64,000 nucleotides of DNA, from positions 1 through 64,000 of the forward strand of contig CALGVA010000074.1 of NCBI GenBank assembly GCA_937920345.1, in the 5' to 3' direction. A model generated the notes under the pieces. That model saw only the letters and a program-made list of their open reading frames with translations. It was not told where the DNA came from and searched no databases. This DNA is from an uncultured Lachnospiraceae bacterium. GTDB lineage: Bacteria; Bacillota; Clostridia; Lachnospirales; Lachnospiraceae. The position numbers and the translations under genes are program-made. Shown piece after piece: positions 8,395-17,439 of this stretch; positions within the stretch are counted from its first letter, which is position 1; every line of letters starts with the position of its first letter.

Positions 8395-10188
8395 CTACGG
8401 CGCTCCCGCATTCCACACATGTACATCCAGAATCCACACTTCCCTGTTGACCGCCTCCGGCATTTCCGTCTGCGTCCCGTCCCCCGGACTGTCCTGCGCT
8501 GTACTGCTCGTCCGGCCGTCGAAGTTGGCGTCGATCATCGGGATCACCTCTCTGCTGCCGTCCGCGAAAGTATACTCCACAAGCGCTGTACCGTTATCGA
8601 AGATCGACGCCTCAGCCGTGCCGCCGCTCAGATTCATAATGTACGGTGCCGCCGTCTCCGGACTTCTGTATACGGCATTGCGGTCGTTCCCGCCGTTTTC
8701 CGCGTCGTACTCTGCCTGGTAGTTGATTGCATCCACAAATCCCCGTTCCACATAATCAACAAAATGGTGTGCTCCCTCACCCCAGTATGCGTCCCTGTAC
8801 TCCGCCTCCGAGGCAATGCTGTCCAGATAAGTCAGTCTGCTGTCTGTCACCCGGTATTCGGAATGATCCTGCTCATTATCATTTCCGCTCTTTATTTTCT
8901 GAAAAGTGATCTCCTCTTTCCAGACAGTCACATGGGGATCGGATGTCCATGCATAATAGCGGATTTCCGCCGTTCCCTCGTCTTTACCCGCTCCCGTCGG
9001 CACCGTCCGCCAGAACTCGTCGGGCCATGGGCTTGACATGCCGAAAGTATACTCCCCGCCTGTTTTCTCCAGCATAGGCAGCTTCTCAAAAGCTGTTTCC
9101 TCATCAATATACATTCCGACGATCGCCTCTCCGTCCCGGCTGCACCATGCATTCGCATAATCCATGACAAACCGGTCCTTCTCTCCCAGTCGGAGCTGCT
9201 CCTCCGCCTCATCATTGCCGGCAGGATTGATGGAAAGCCCTACAGCCACGACAAGCAGCACAGCTGCCAATACAGCAACCGTCATAAACGCTCTCTTCCG
9301 ATACGCCAGAATATTGCGGACACGGTCTTTGATCCTGCCTTCTCCGAATGCCGGCGGGCAGCTCCCGGTCTGCGGCGTATCGCAGGATAAGGCCACCAGC
9401 GCGCGGGAGTAATCCTGCCGCACATCCGTGCCGAGTCTGCGCACGACAGCCTCATCGCAGGACATTTCCATATCATGCTCCAGCAGTGCAAAAGCGAGCC
9501 ATGCCAGCGGATTAAACCAGTGAATGCACCTTGCCAGCCATGCCAGAAGTTTCACCAGATAATCCTTTCTGGCAGCGTGTACGCGCTCATGTGCCAGCAC
9601 AAACGCACGTTCCGCCGCCGGCAGACCAGCCGGCAGATAGATACGCGGGCAAAACACACCGAACACGAACGACGAGGAGAGCCCGTCCACCTCATAGATC
9701 CCTTCCTCCACACAAACGGCTCTTTGCAGGAAACGGCGCAGCCGGTATGCCGACCAGATTCCGTAAGCGATCAGGAAAACCATGCCCGCAAGCCAGATCC
9801 ATGCGCCTGCCGCCAGCAAAATCTGCGTGCGGGTACGCACGCCCGGCTGCACCTGTGCCCCGGCCGGCAGAATACCGGTTTCCTCACTCTGGTTTCCTAT
9901 GCCCTGTGTCAATGCGTCCACTCCTTCCTGCCATACCGCCCCGTCCGATGACCGCAAACCCGCAAGGTTCTCCTGTGAGATCACATTCGTATCCATCCGC
10001 AGCAGGCTGAAACTGCTGGAAAACGTAACAGGACACAACAGCCGGAACAGCACCACGCTCCACAGCAGATAGGACAGGATTTTCGGCTGCTTTTTCAAGA
10101 AAAAACGAAGCAGAATCACCGCCGCAGTGCAGTAGCCCGCCGTGAGGCTCATATTCAGGATCGTTATAAAAATTGTCGTAATATTCAT
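8395..10188 (-). CDS. M56 family (BlaR1/MecR1-like) membrane metallopeptidase
   Basis: A sensor protease that normally cleaves a BlaI-type repressor when its outer domain is engaged. Four membrane helices are spread over the first 300 residues. The zinc motif HERVH lies near residue 200 (from this start), and EMSCDEAV supplies the third ligand. The region after the last helix (about 305-597) is extracytoplasmic and is not a penicillin-binding domain; it resembles an NTF2/DUF4829-like fold followed by a beta-rich part, so the signal is probably not a beta-lactam. I prefer the ATG at 10188 (typical MNITTIFITILN start) over a GTG at 10200. The cognate repressor gene lies 107-120 bases upstream. 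Confidence 0.9.
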   Translation of the reverse strand: MNITTIFITILNMSLTAGYCTAAVILLRFFLKKQPKILSYLLWSVVLFRLLCPVTFSSSFSLLRMDTNVISQENLAGLRSSDGAVWQEGVDALTQGIGNQSEETGILPAGAQVQPGVRTRTQILLAAGAWIWLAGMVFLIAYGIWSAYRLRRFLQRAVCVEEGIYEVDGLSSSFVFGVFCPRIYLPAGLPAAERAFVLAHERVHAARKDYLVKLLAWLARCIHWFNPLAWLAFALLEHDMEMSCDEAVVRRLGTDVRQDYSRALVALSCDTPQTGSCPPAFGEGRIKDRVRNILAYRKRAFMTVAVLAAVLLVVAVGLSINPAGNDEAEEQLRLGEKDRFVMDYANAWCSRDGEAIVGMYIDEETAFEKLPMLEKTGGEYTFGMSSPWPDEFWRTVPTGAGKDEGTAEIRYYAWTSDPHVTVWKEEITFQKIKSGNDNEQDHSEYRVTDSRLTYLDSIASEAEYRDAYWGEGAHHFVDYVERGFVDAINYQAEYDAENGGNDRNAVYRSPETAAPYIMNLSGGTAEASIFDNGTALVEYTFADGSREVIPMIDANFDGRTSSTAQDSPGDGTQTEMPEAVNREVWILDVHVWNAGAP

Positions 10189-10307
10189 TTCGTTCGTCAC
10201 ACCCTTCGTTATTTATTTCGCTGCCTGTCCTGTTGTTCGGACGACACCTTCGATTGACAAAGGCACCTTTATGCCGGGAAACGTCCGCTCTCCGTTTTGT
10301 ATCCTCT

Positions 10308-10682
10308 TCATCTTGCAGTGTACTCGTCGATCAGTTGTTTGATCTCCGCCGCCTGCTCTTCGGTCAGCTTCTTGCCGCCCATAAAAGCCGTCAAAAACCG
10401 CGGTATGGAGCCGCCGAAGGAATCCTCCACGAATTTCCTGCTCTTGAAACCGTAAAACTCCTCTTTAGATATAAGCGACGTCACTTCCGCCTTTTCATTC
10501 TGAAAAATCCCTCTGTCACACAGCTTCTTCAAAACCGTATAGGTAGTGGATTTCTTCCAGTTAAATTCCTTCTCACATAATCTGACAAGCTCCGGCGAGG
10601 TTATCGGTTCCCGCTGCCAGATCAGTTCCGCAAACCGCGCTTCCGTCTCCGCTAGCCTGTATTCCTTTTTATTTTGTTTCAT
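10308..10682 (-). CDS. BlaI/MecI/CopY family transcriptional repressor
   Basis: A 124-residue winged-helix repressor. The N-terminal AEAEARFAELIWQREPITS-like helix-turn-helix and the KKSTTYTVLKKLCDRGIF recognition region match the Penicillinase_R family; a C-terminal dimerisation region follows. AGGAG stands before the ATG. Two identical-core dyads sit 28-71 bases upstream of the start (see 10710-10753), so the protein very likely represses its own operon with the M56 protease downstream. Target genes beyond this pair are not visible. Confidence 0.93.
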   Translation of the reverse strand: MKQNKKEYRLAETEARFAELIWQREPITSPELVRLCEKEFNWKKSTTYTVLKKLCDRGIFQNEKAEVTSLISKEEFYGFKSRKFVEDSFGGSIPRFLTAFMGGKKLTEEQAAEIKQLIDEYTAR

Positions 10683-10709
10683 ACATAAGTTGCTCCTTTT
10701 TACTTTTTG

Positions 10710-10753
10710 GTCTACTGTTTGTAGACTGTATTTTTAGTCTACTATTAATAGAC
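10710..10753 (-). promoter_or_regulatory. Twin BlaI-type operators
   Basis: Two dyads with the same form GTCTA-N7-TAGAC lie at 10710-10726 and 10737-10753, with centres 27 bp apart. This arrangement matches operators of BlaI/MecI repressors, although the half-site GTCTA differs from the classical TACA/TGTA. They overlap the expected promoter of the blaI-like gene. Confidence 0.8.
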
Positions 10754-10845
10754 TGATTTGTCAACAGAGAGGCGGCATCTTTTTCCTGTAGAAATTCACA
10801 CTGGTGACACACAATAATGATATAATAACCGCCAAGGTGGTGATA

Positions 10846-10979
10846 GTGTGAAAAATAAGCTTGATAGCTCATTTTTCACACGGCTATTTGTGCCGCAGGC
10901 GTCACAAAATAGCTCTTATCGCAGAGCCGAATCTGATATTCGGCTCGCGATTCCTCCGACGCTAAAGCGTCTGCGGAAT
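10846..10979. repeat. Chain of four consecutive hairpins upstream of the histidine kinase
   Basis: In 134 bases I see GTGTGAAAAAT/ATTTTTCACAC (10846-10881), GGCTATTTGTG/CACAAAATAGC (10882-10916), AGCCGAAT/ATTCGGCT (10924-10944) and an imperfect ATTCC..GACGCT/AGCGTC..GGAAT (10950-10979). The last one ends at the ribosome binding site of the kinase. No gene is visible in the whole 10683-10989 gap apart from these hairpins and the blaI operators. Confidence 0.6.
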
Positions 10980-10989
10980 GGAGATTATC

Positions 10990-12456
10990 ATGAAAAAAAT
11001 AAAGCTGTTTCCTAAGACGTTCCTATACGTCTTTTCATTGATGGCCGCCATTTCGGTAATCAGCCATGCGCTGTTTTACTTCATGATGCCCATTGTCTAC
11101 ACAAGGCAAAAGGAGGCAAAATTTCAAGATACGCAGGAACAGCTTATTAAGGCACTGAAAGATACGCCTCCCGATAAAATAGAGGGCATAGTGTCGCAGT
11201 ATGCGCTCCAATATCAAATGAGTATCTTTGTGTATTACGATGGAGCGATTTATAATCTTGCGGTAGATGGCACATCCCCGGCCGATCGTGACCATTCGTT
11301 ACAGGAAACTGTTAAATCTGCCTGGCGCATTCCAAGTGCCGGTCAGGACACAGACCTCTCCTATTTGAAGAATGACTTTTACACCAAGACGGACGCGGGA
11401 TTTTATTCAGGCACCCGCTTTGATATGGCAGGCGGAAAGTCCTGCTATCTGGTTTTGGCGGCCACGCTCCAGCCGGTCAATGAGGCGAAAGAAGCGGTCA
11501 TCGTATTTCTGCCGTTTACTTTGCTGCTGTCCCTGCTGCTGGCGGCAATTTTTGCCCTGCTGTATTCCGGAACAATCGCAAGACCGCTATCCGAGATCTC
11601 GGCTATGACGGCTCGGATGAAAACGCTTGACCCATCGGCAGTATGCCGTGTGGAAACCGGAGATGAGATCGGGATGCTTTCAGAAAATGTAAACGCCCTT
11701 TATCAAAGTCTGCTCTCTACCATAGATGATTTGCAGAAAGAAAACGCCCGCGTCAGCGAAGCAGAAGCGGCAAAGGTGGACTTCCTGCGGGCCGCGTCCC
11801 ATGAGCTGAAAACGCCTGTCACAGCGCTGTGGGGGATGCTTGACAATATGATTATGGGCATTGGCCGGTATCGGGATTGGGAAACCTATCTGCCGGTGTG
11901 TCGGGATATGGTGAAAACATTCAGCGTGATGATACAGGAGATATTGGACGCCTCCAAATTGAACTTTTCCTTTGAACAGGAAGCGACGGAAGAAGTGTCC
12001 ATGCGGGTTTTCATGGAAAAGGTACTGTCCCCGTATGCCCTGATTGCAAAGGCAAAAGGGATTCAGTTAGATACGGATTTTTCTGCCGACTTTTCTGCCG
12101 GCTTTCCCGCGAATGCCATGGAAAAGGCCCTGTCCAACATCCTCTCCAACGCGGTCAAATATACGAAACCGCCCGGAAGACTGCGCGTTTATATAAACGG
12201 CAGGACGGTTGTCTTTGAAAACGAGTGTGAGCCTGTCCCATCAAACGTGCTGCCCCACATTTTTGAACCGTTCTACCGGCCGGACTTCTCCCGGAGCCGG
12301 AACCGGGGCAGCGAAAATCCGGATGGCGGAAACGGTCTGGGGTTGTATATCACCGCAAAGATTTTAAACACCCTTTCCTTTCGGTTTTCCTTTGCCCCGT
12401 TTGATGATTCGGACGGGAAAGGACACAGCGGTATGCGTTTCACTATTTTCTTTTAA
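10990..12456 (+). CDS. HAMP-domain sensor histidine kinase, no partner regulator nearby
   Basis: A membrane sensor kinase of about 488 residues. Two membrane helices (about 8-30 and 170-193) flank an extracellular sensor region. HAMP follows, then the phosphoacceptor SHELKTPV (His 271), the N box NILSNAVKYT, and the G box NGLGLYI of the ATPase domain. The ATG at 10990 has GGAG six bases upstream; an ATG at 10978 is in frame but lacks a site. Kinases of this type usually follow a response regulator gene, but the 295 bases upstream hold only hairpins. A strong terminator follows, then an ABC exporter operon typical of antimicrobial peptide resistance loci. Confidence 0.92.
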   Translation: MKKIKLFPKTFLYVFSLMAAISVISHALFYFMMPIVYTRQKEAKFQDTQEQLIKALKDTPPDKIEGIVSQYALQYQMSIFVYYDGAIYNLAVDGTSPADRDHSLQETVKSAWRIPSAGQDTDLSYLKNDFYTKTDAGFYSGTRFDMAGGKSCYLVLAATLQPVNEAKEAVIVFLPFTLLLSLLLAAIFALLYSGTIARPLSEISAMTARMKTLDPSAVCRVETGDEIGMLSENVNALYQSLLSTIDDLQKENARVSEAEAAKVDFLRAASHELKTPVTALWGMLDNMIMGIGRYRDWETYLPVCRDMVKTFSVMIQEILDASKLNFSFEQEATEEVSMRVFMEKVLSPYALIAKAKGIQLDTDFSADFSAGFPANAMEKALSNILSNAVKYTKPPGRLRVYINGRTVVFENECEPVPSNVLPHIFEPFYRPDFSRSRNRGSENPDGGNGLGLYITAKILNTLSFRFSFAPFDDSDGKGHSGMRFTIFF

Positions 12457-12466
12457 CTTTGCAGTC

Positions 12467-12500
12467 AGTTCCCTGCTTTATGAAGCGGGGAACTTTTTTT
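12467..12500 (+). terminator. Rho-independent terminator after the histidine kinase
   Basis: AGTTCCCTGC pairs with GCGGGGAACT and is followed by seven T residues. Confidence 0.85.
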
Positions 12501-12596
12501 ATTTGAAACACCGGTGAAATATACACGCCACATTGGTGAAACACAACCGTGTTATTTTTATAAACGTAGCAAAACCGTAAAGGAGTTGATTGCAAA

Positions 12597-13895
12597 ATGC
12601 AAATATGGCAGCGGGCATACCTGTATGTCCGGCGCAAAGCAGGAAAATCCGTCCTTTTACTGCTTGTCATGCTGCTTCTGTTCTCTTTCGTGATGGTCGG
12701 GTTGCTGCTCTACCGCACCACCGATCTGGCGATACAGCAGACCAGACAGCGTTTGGGCGGCGGTTTTCGCGTTTCCCCCGATATGCAGAACCGGGAAAAT
12801 GTCATGATAACCGAAGCTGACGGGCAAACCAACATTACCTACATCGGAGCGCCGCTGGACGAGAACCTTATTCAGGCGGTTCGGGCCAAAGAAGGGATCA
12901 ACGCCTACAATGCCGTTCTCAAGGGGGAAATTCTCATGCAGGAGGATTTGAGACTGATTGATTATAACGGGATATACGGGGATGATCCCATTGCTGCGCA
13001 TCTGCTGTCTTTGGAAGCAGGCACCGATCCATTACTTTCCGCAGCATTTCAAACGCAGCGGGTGAAACTGGCAGCCGGTGAGCCGTTTGGCGAAAGCGGG
13101 GCCTTGATCAGTGAAGCGCTGGCAAATGAGAATGATTTGCACATTGGGGATGAAATACGGCTATCGCCCCGTAAAGACCATAGCGGACAGCCCGTTACCG
13201 TGAAAATCAGCGGACTGTTTACGGTAGAAGCAGCCCAGCAGAACACTGATGTTGCGGCACCGGTTCACTTGCTGGAGAACAAAATTTTCATTGATATTAC
13301 AAGCGGCAGGGCACTTATGGGAACAGCAGGGGCCGACTATGTGGATTTCCGGATCAATGACCCGGCGCAAGTCAATCAAACCATAGACGAAATCAGGGAA
13401 ACGGGCGGCATTGCGTGGAGTTGTTTTTTAATAACCGCCAGCGTGGAGGAATACGAGAAAGCGGCAGGACCATTGTTAAGCATAAGGGAGCTGGCCCGCA
13501 CGCTGCTGACGGTCATGGTCGTTGCCGGCATAGCGGTACTGTCTCTGATACAAGCTCTGTTTAGCAAAAGCCGCCGGCATGAGCTGGGCATTATGCTGTC
13601 GGTTGGCATTTCAAAGGGCGAAGTCCTTTTGCAGCGTTTTATGGAAGCGGTCTTTATTGCAGCCGCCGCGCTTGTCCTGTCCGCCGGTGCCGTTTTTCTG
13701 ATCTGGCCGATGATAGGCAAGCGCATTTACGGGAACATAGAGGGCATAGCGGAGCCGACAGGCACCGTTCCCGCCATAGCCGTATTCGCGGTAACTGCGG
13801 GATGCGGGATATTGGTGCTGCTTTTGTCTGCCGCGCTTTCAAGCGTAGGTATTATGCGGATGAATCCCAAAGAAATTCTTTCAAAATTGAGTTAA
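12597..13895 (+). CDS. FtsX-type ABC transporter permease (first)
   Basis: A 432-residue MacB/FtsX-family permease. One membrane helix near the N-terminus (about 18-40) is followed by a large extracytoplasmic domain (about 45-290) and three membrane helices at the C-terminus, ending in the conserved MRMNPKEILSKLS. AAGGAG precedes the ATG. It is the first gene of a three-gene operon with a second permease (12 bases later) and an ATPase (13 bases after that). Such heterodimeric exporters usually act in resistance to cell-envelope antibiotics or bacteriocins; the substrate here is inferred only from the neighbouring sensor kinase. Confidence 0.88.
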   Translation: MQIWQRAYLYVRRKAGKSVLLLLVMLLLFSFVMVGLLLYRTTDLAIQQTRQRLGGGFRVSPDMQNRENVMITEADGQTNITYIGAPLDENLIQAVRAKEGINAYNAVLKGEILMQEDLRLIDYNGIYGDDPIAAHLLSLEAGTDPLLSAAFQTQRVKLAAGEPFGESGALISEALANENDLHIGDEIRLSPRKDHSGQPVTVKISGLFTVEAAQQNTDVAAPVHLLENKIFIDITSGRALMGTAGADYVDFRINDPAQVNQTIDEIRETGGIAWSCFLITASVEEYEKAAGPLLSIRELARTLLTVMVVAGIAVLSLIQALFSKSRRHELGIMLSVGISKGEVLLQRFMEAVFIAAAALVLSAGAVFLIWPMIGKRIYGNIEGIAEPTGTVPAIAVFAVTAGCGILVLLLSAALSSVGIMRMNPKEILSKLS

Positions 13896-13907
13896 GGAGG
13901 ACACACC

Positions 13908-15368
13908 ATGAACTTTATAAAAAGAGCGTTTGTATATGTCGTCCGAAAGTGGCAGCAAAGTGTGATTGCTTTTTTGATTCTGCTTGCCGCCTGTACTTCC
14001 GCGTTGATTGGCCTTTCCATCCTGCAAGCCTCCGACACGGCGGCAGCAAATCTGCGGGGACAATTGGGGGGAACGTTCAGTTTGGAAATCGATACGAGGA
14101 ATCCCGCGAATATGCAAAGTGCGGGTTCCACAGACCAATATACCGCCAGTTACTATAGCGGTGATACCATCGACAATGAGGTAATTGATGAAGTCTTGAA
14201 AACCCCCGGTATTGCCGATTACAGTGCCAATATTGAGGTAGTCGCCAATCTGAAATCTGAGGACGGGCAATATTATAACCTGGCTGAAAACAAGCAGAAT
14301 TATTATTCCTCTGCCAAAGCCCGTATCGCACCAATACAGGGATGGACCTCTTTGCGGCAATGCTCCTACTTTGCAAACGGTATTTTGGAGATAATGCAGG
14401 GAGAGATGTTCTCCGGCGAAACGTCAGGGCAGGCCGTAATCAGCCGGGAGCTGGCGGAGCTGAATCAGCTCGCGGTAGGCGACCGCATCACACTGGAAAT
14501 CAACCGGGATGTGACGGGCATTGATTTTCCTGCCGAAAAGCAGGAATGTGTTTTTACAATTTGCGGCATATTCGATATTTTAAAAGAGCAGCAGATCGAC
14601 GAGTACACAGGCCAGCGGCAAATGCTTCAAAACTGGGTGTTTGTGGACTCCCGAACGTTGCTGCCCTATTTAAATGACTTGTTGGAATCCATCGGCATGG
14701 AGCCCATGGGATATGAAAGGGTCACATTCAGCATTGAAGATCCCGCTGAAATGGATGCGATCATCAAAAATATTCAGGGTAACCGCGCGATCAACCGGGA
14801 CTGTTTCAAAATTGAATTTGATAACGCCGCTTATCAGAGCGCAGAGAGCGCGCTGGAGGGAATGAACAGCTCCATCCGCGTCATGATTGTGGTGATTGTT
14901 GTGGTCGGAATCATAATTTTAATTCTGCTGCTTTCCATTTGGGCAAAATTCCGCGTACGGGAAACCGGGGTAATGTTAGCGCTGGGAGAGAGCAAGGAAA
15001 AAGTCATTGCACAGAGAATGCTGGAAATAGCACTCATCGCGGTGCTGGCCTTTGGCATTTCCTACCCCGTCGGCGGTATGGCGGCGGATAGGGTAGGGAA
15101 TATGCTGCTGATACGGAACAATGAGCATATTGTTCCCGAATCGACTTCCAATACGGTACAGGCCGGGATGCCGATTACTTCTGACAATTTTGATTTAAGC
15201 CCGGTCTTTGCCGCTCCGAAAGTGGAGGAATTGGATGTCAGAATCAGCGGTGATATTTTCACGGCAGTGTATGGCATGGGAATGCTGATCGCCCTGCTCT
15301 CCGTCTGTGCCGCAAGTGTTCCGGTTATGAGAATGAAGCCAAATGAAATCCTGACAAAAATGAGTTGA
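13908..15368 (+). CDS. FtsX-type ABC transporter permease (second)
   Basis: A 486-residue paralogue of the preceding permease, with the same layout: N-terminal helix (about 18-38), large extracytoplasmic domain and three C-terminal helices, ending MRMKPNEILTKMS. AAGGAGG precedes the ATG. The outer domain is longer than in the first permease, with an extra segment around residues 395-430 between two helices. The two presumably form a heterodimer with the ATPase encoded next. Confidence 0.88.
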   Translation: MNFIKRAFVYVVRKWQQSVIAFLILLAACTSALIGLSILQASDTAAANLRGQLGGTFSLEIDTRNPANMQSAGSTDQYTASYYSGDTIDNEVIDEVLKTPGIADYSANIEVVANLKSEDGQYYNLAENKQNYYSSAKARIAPIQGWTSLRQCSYFANGILEIMQGEMFSGETSGQAVISRELAELNQLAVGDRITLEINRDVTGIDFPAEKQECVFTICGIFDILKEQQIDEYTGQRQMLQNWVFVDSRTLLPYLNDLLESIGMEPMGYERVTFSIEDPAEMDAIIKNIQGNRAINRDCFKIEFDNAAYQSAESALEGMNSSIRVMIVVIVVVGIIILILLLSIWAKFRVRETGVMLALGESKEKVIAQRMLEIALIAVLAFGISYPVGGMAADRVGNMLLIRNNEHIVPESTSNTVQAGMPITSDNFDLSPVFAAPKVEELDVRISGDIFTAVYGMGMLIALLSVCAASVPVMRMKPNEILTKMS

Positions 15369-15381
15369 GGAGGGTGTTAAA

Positions 15382-16038
15382 ATGCCAATTTTAGAGATGA
15401 ACAACGTCAGATATGCATACGGAAAACACACGGTGCTGCAAGGGATCAGTGCCCAATTAGAGCAAAGCAGAATGTACGCTATTCTAGGCCCCTCGGGGTG
15501 CGGGAAAACAACACTGCTTTCTCTGCTGGGCGGATTGGACAGCCTGACCGACGGTCAAATCCTCTATCAGGGCGAGGATATTGAAAAGCTTGGACTTTCT
15601 CTCCATCGCCGCCGCAATGTGACCTTCATTTTCCAAGGCTACAACCTGATCGACTACCTGACCCCGATGGAAAATGTGGCCCTGACATCAAAGCTGCCGC
15701 CTTTGCCAATTCTGGAACAGCTGGGACTGACTGCCGAGGAAGCAAGGCGGAGTGTGCTGAAGCTGTCCGGGGGACAGCAGCAGCGTGTGGCTATCGCCCG
15801 TGCTCTGGCCAGCGACGCACAGATTATTTTGGCCGATGAGCCGACCGGAAATCTGGACGAGGACACCGCCGCCGAAATCACGTCCATTCTCAAAGACAGC
15901 GCCCATCAGGCAGGAAAATGTGTTGTGGTCGTTACCCACTCTAACGAACTGGCAAAAGAGGCCGATACCGTTTTCCGTCTTAGCAGAGGCCGGTTACAGG
16001 AAGCCGCTCCTCACACGAAGCATAATACAAAAAGCTGA
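15382..16038 (+). CDS. ABC transporter ATP-binding protein (LolD/MacB type)
   Basis: The ATPase of the exporter, 218 residues. Walker A GPSGCGKTT, signature LSGGQQQR, Walker B IILADEP and the H-loop VVTHS are all present. GAGGAGGG precedes the ATG. It belongs to the subfamily that pairs with FtsX-type permeases for mechanotransmission rather than bulk transport. Sequence after position 16040 belongs to a converging amidohydrolase gene; no terminator is obvious in the 23-base gap. Confidence 0.93.
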   Translation: MPILEMNNVRYAYGKHTVLQGISAQLEQSRMYAILGPSGCGKTTLLSLLGGLDSLTDGQILYQGEDIEKLGLSLHRRRNVTFIFQGYNLIDYLTPMENVALTSKLPPLPILEQLGLTAEEARRSVLKLSGGQQQRVAIARALASDAQIILADEPTGNLDEDTAAEITSILKDSAHQAGKCVVVVTHSNELAKEADTVFRLSRGRLQEAAPHTKHNTKS

Positions 16039-16061
16039 TGATAAAGAAGAAACAGAAGTTC

Positions 16062-17363
16062 TTAATATACCTTCTTATCCAGCCCCATCCGCTCGATGAT
16101 CTCCTGGATCTTACGGTATACCAGCTGCTCGTCGATCGTGAGGAGTTTCCTGTTCTCCATAGTGATCTGTCCGTTAATGATAACCGTATCGACCTCGGAG
16201 CCGTTCGCGGAATAGGACAGGCCCGCGATCAGATTATTTCTGGGCGTCAGGGAAGGCGTATTCAGATCGAGAATCGCCAGATCAGCCTTCTTGCCCACCT
16301 CAATACTTCCGATTTCTTTTTCCATGCCAAGCGCTTTCGCCCCATTGATCGTCGCAATGCGGAAGCCTTCTTTGGCGCTCACACACTGGGGTGTTCTGCC
16401 GGTTCCTTTATGGATCAGCGTAAGCAGGCTCAGTTCATGGAACATATTCAGGCAGTTGTTGCTGGCCGCGCCGTCCGTGCCGAGGCATACGTTGATACCC
16501 TTCTCCAGCATACCGGCCACCGGCGCAAAACCGTTACCGAGCTTCATATTGCTGGCCGGATTGGTTACCACACTGACATGCTTCGCTTTCAGAATATCCA
16601 TATCCGCCTCGTCGATCTGTACGCAGTGCGCCGCAATGGCAGGCACATCAAACAGCCCGCATCTGTCCGCCAGCGCAATGGGACTGCAGCCGTATTTCTC
16701 CTTGATCTGTCCGATCTCGCTCTCGCTCTCCGACAAATGGATATGGATACCCATGCCGTTCTTCTTCGCCTCATTCGCAACTATTTTCAGATAGTCCTCA
16801 TCGCAGGTGTACGGTGCGTGGGGTCCTAACACAAACGAAAGTCTGTCGCAGTCCGCCGCCGCATCCCGTTCCTCGTAAGCCTGACGCAGCCGCATCTGTC
16901 CTGCCTCGTCATTACCGCTTCCCACCAGGCCGCGGCTGATCACCGCGCGCATACCGGATTCTTTGACAGCGCGGGTCGTCTGATGAATGTTCATCTGCAT
17001 ATCATTGAAGCAGGTGGTGCCGCTCTTCATCATCTCGATGATCGCCAGATTCGCGCCCCAGTATGTATCCTCGTCTGTCATCTGCTGCTCGATGGGATCG
17101 ATGGTTCCGAACAGCCAGTCCATAAAGGACAGATCATCCGCCACATTCCGCATAAAGGACATGTAGGAATGGGTGTGGCAGTTCACCAGCCCCGGAATCA
17201 CCAGCTTGTCCCTGCCGTCAATTACCTTGTCCTGGGTGAATCCTTCCGGTGCCTGCCCGATTCCCGTGATCCTGTCCTGCTCGATGTAGATACTCGTCTC
17301 CCGCACTGCATCTTCCGCTCCTTGCGGCAGAATCGCCAGTGCATTCTTAATTACAATACCCAT
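16062..17363 (-). CDS. mtaD: 5-methylthioadenosine/S-adenosylhomocysteine deaminase
   Basis: A metal-dependent amidohydrolase of 433 residues. Seen are the first metal motif HTH (63-65), the HIHLSES segment with a later ligand, AAHCVQID, and the TDGAASNN aspartate motif. The latter segments match the MTA/SAH deaminase subgroup (SsnA/TrzN/MtaD), which converts methylthioadenosine or S-adenosylhomocysteine to the inosine form in the methionine salvage route. GGAGG lies before the ATG. It is probably monocistronic. Related enzymes deaminate other purine-type amines, so the exact substrate is inferred. Confidence 0.88.
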   Translation of the reverse strand: MGIVIKNALAILPQGAEDAVRETSIYIEQDRITGIGQAPEGFTQDKVIDGRDKLVIPGLVNCHTHSYMSFMRNVADDLSFMDWLFGTIDPIEQQMTDEDTYWGANLAIIEMMKSGTTCFNDMQMNIHQTTRAVKESGMRAVISRGLVGSGNDEAGQMRLRQAYEERDAAADCDRLSFVLGPHAPYTCDEDYLKIVANEAKKNGMGIHIHLSESESEIGQIKEKYGCSPIALADRCGLFDVPAIAAHCVQIDEADMDILKAKHVSVVTNPASNMKLGNGFAPVAGMLEKGINVCLGTDGAASNNCLNMFHELSLLTLIHKGTGRTPQCVSAKEGFRIATINGAKALGMEKEIGSIEVGKKADLAILDLNTPSLTPRNNLIAGLSYSANGSEVDTVIINGQITMENRKLLTIDEQLVYRKIQEIIERMGLDKKVY

Positions 17364-17439
17364 GTTTTTACTCCTCCGTTTTTGAGATGTATTTATCGTA
17401 CCATATTCTTTGCTTTTTTCCTATACCATCTGTCCGACT

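Noticed and set aside
9475..10072. Long open frames opposite the M56 gene
   Set aside because: They run antisense to a gene with clear family motifs and have no ribosome binding sites of their own.
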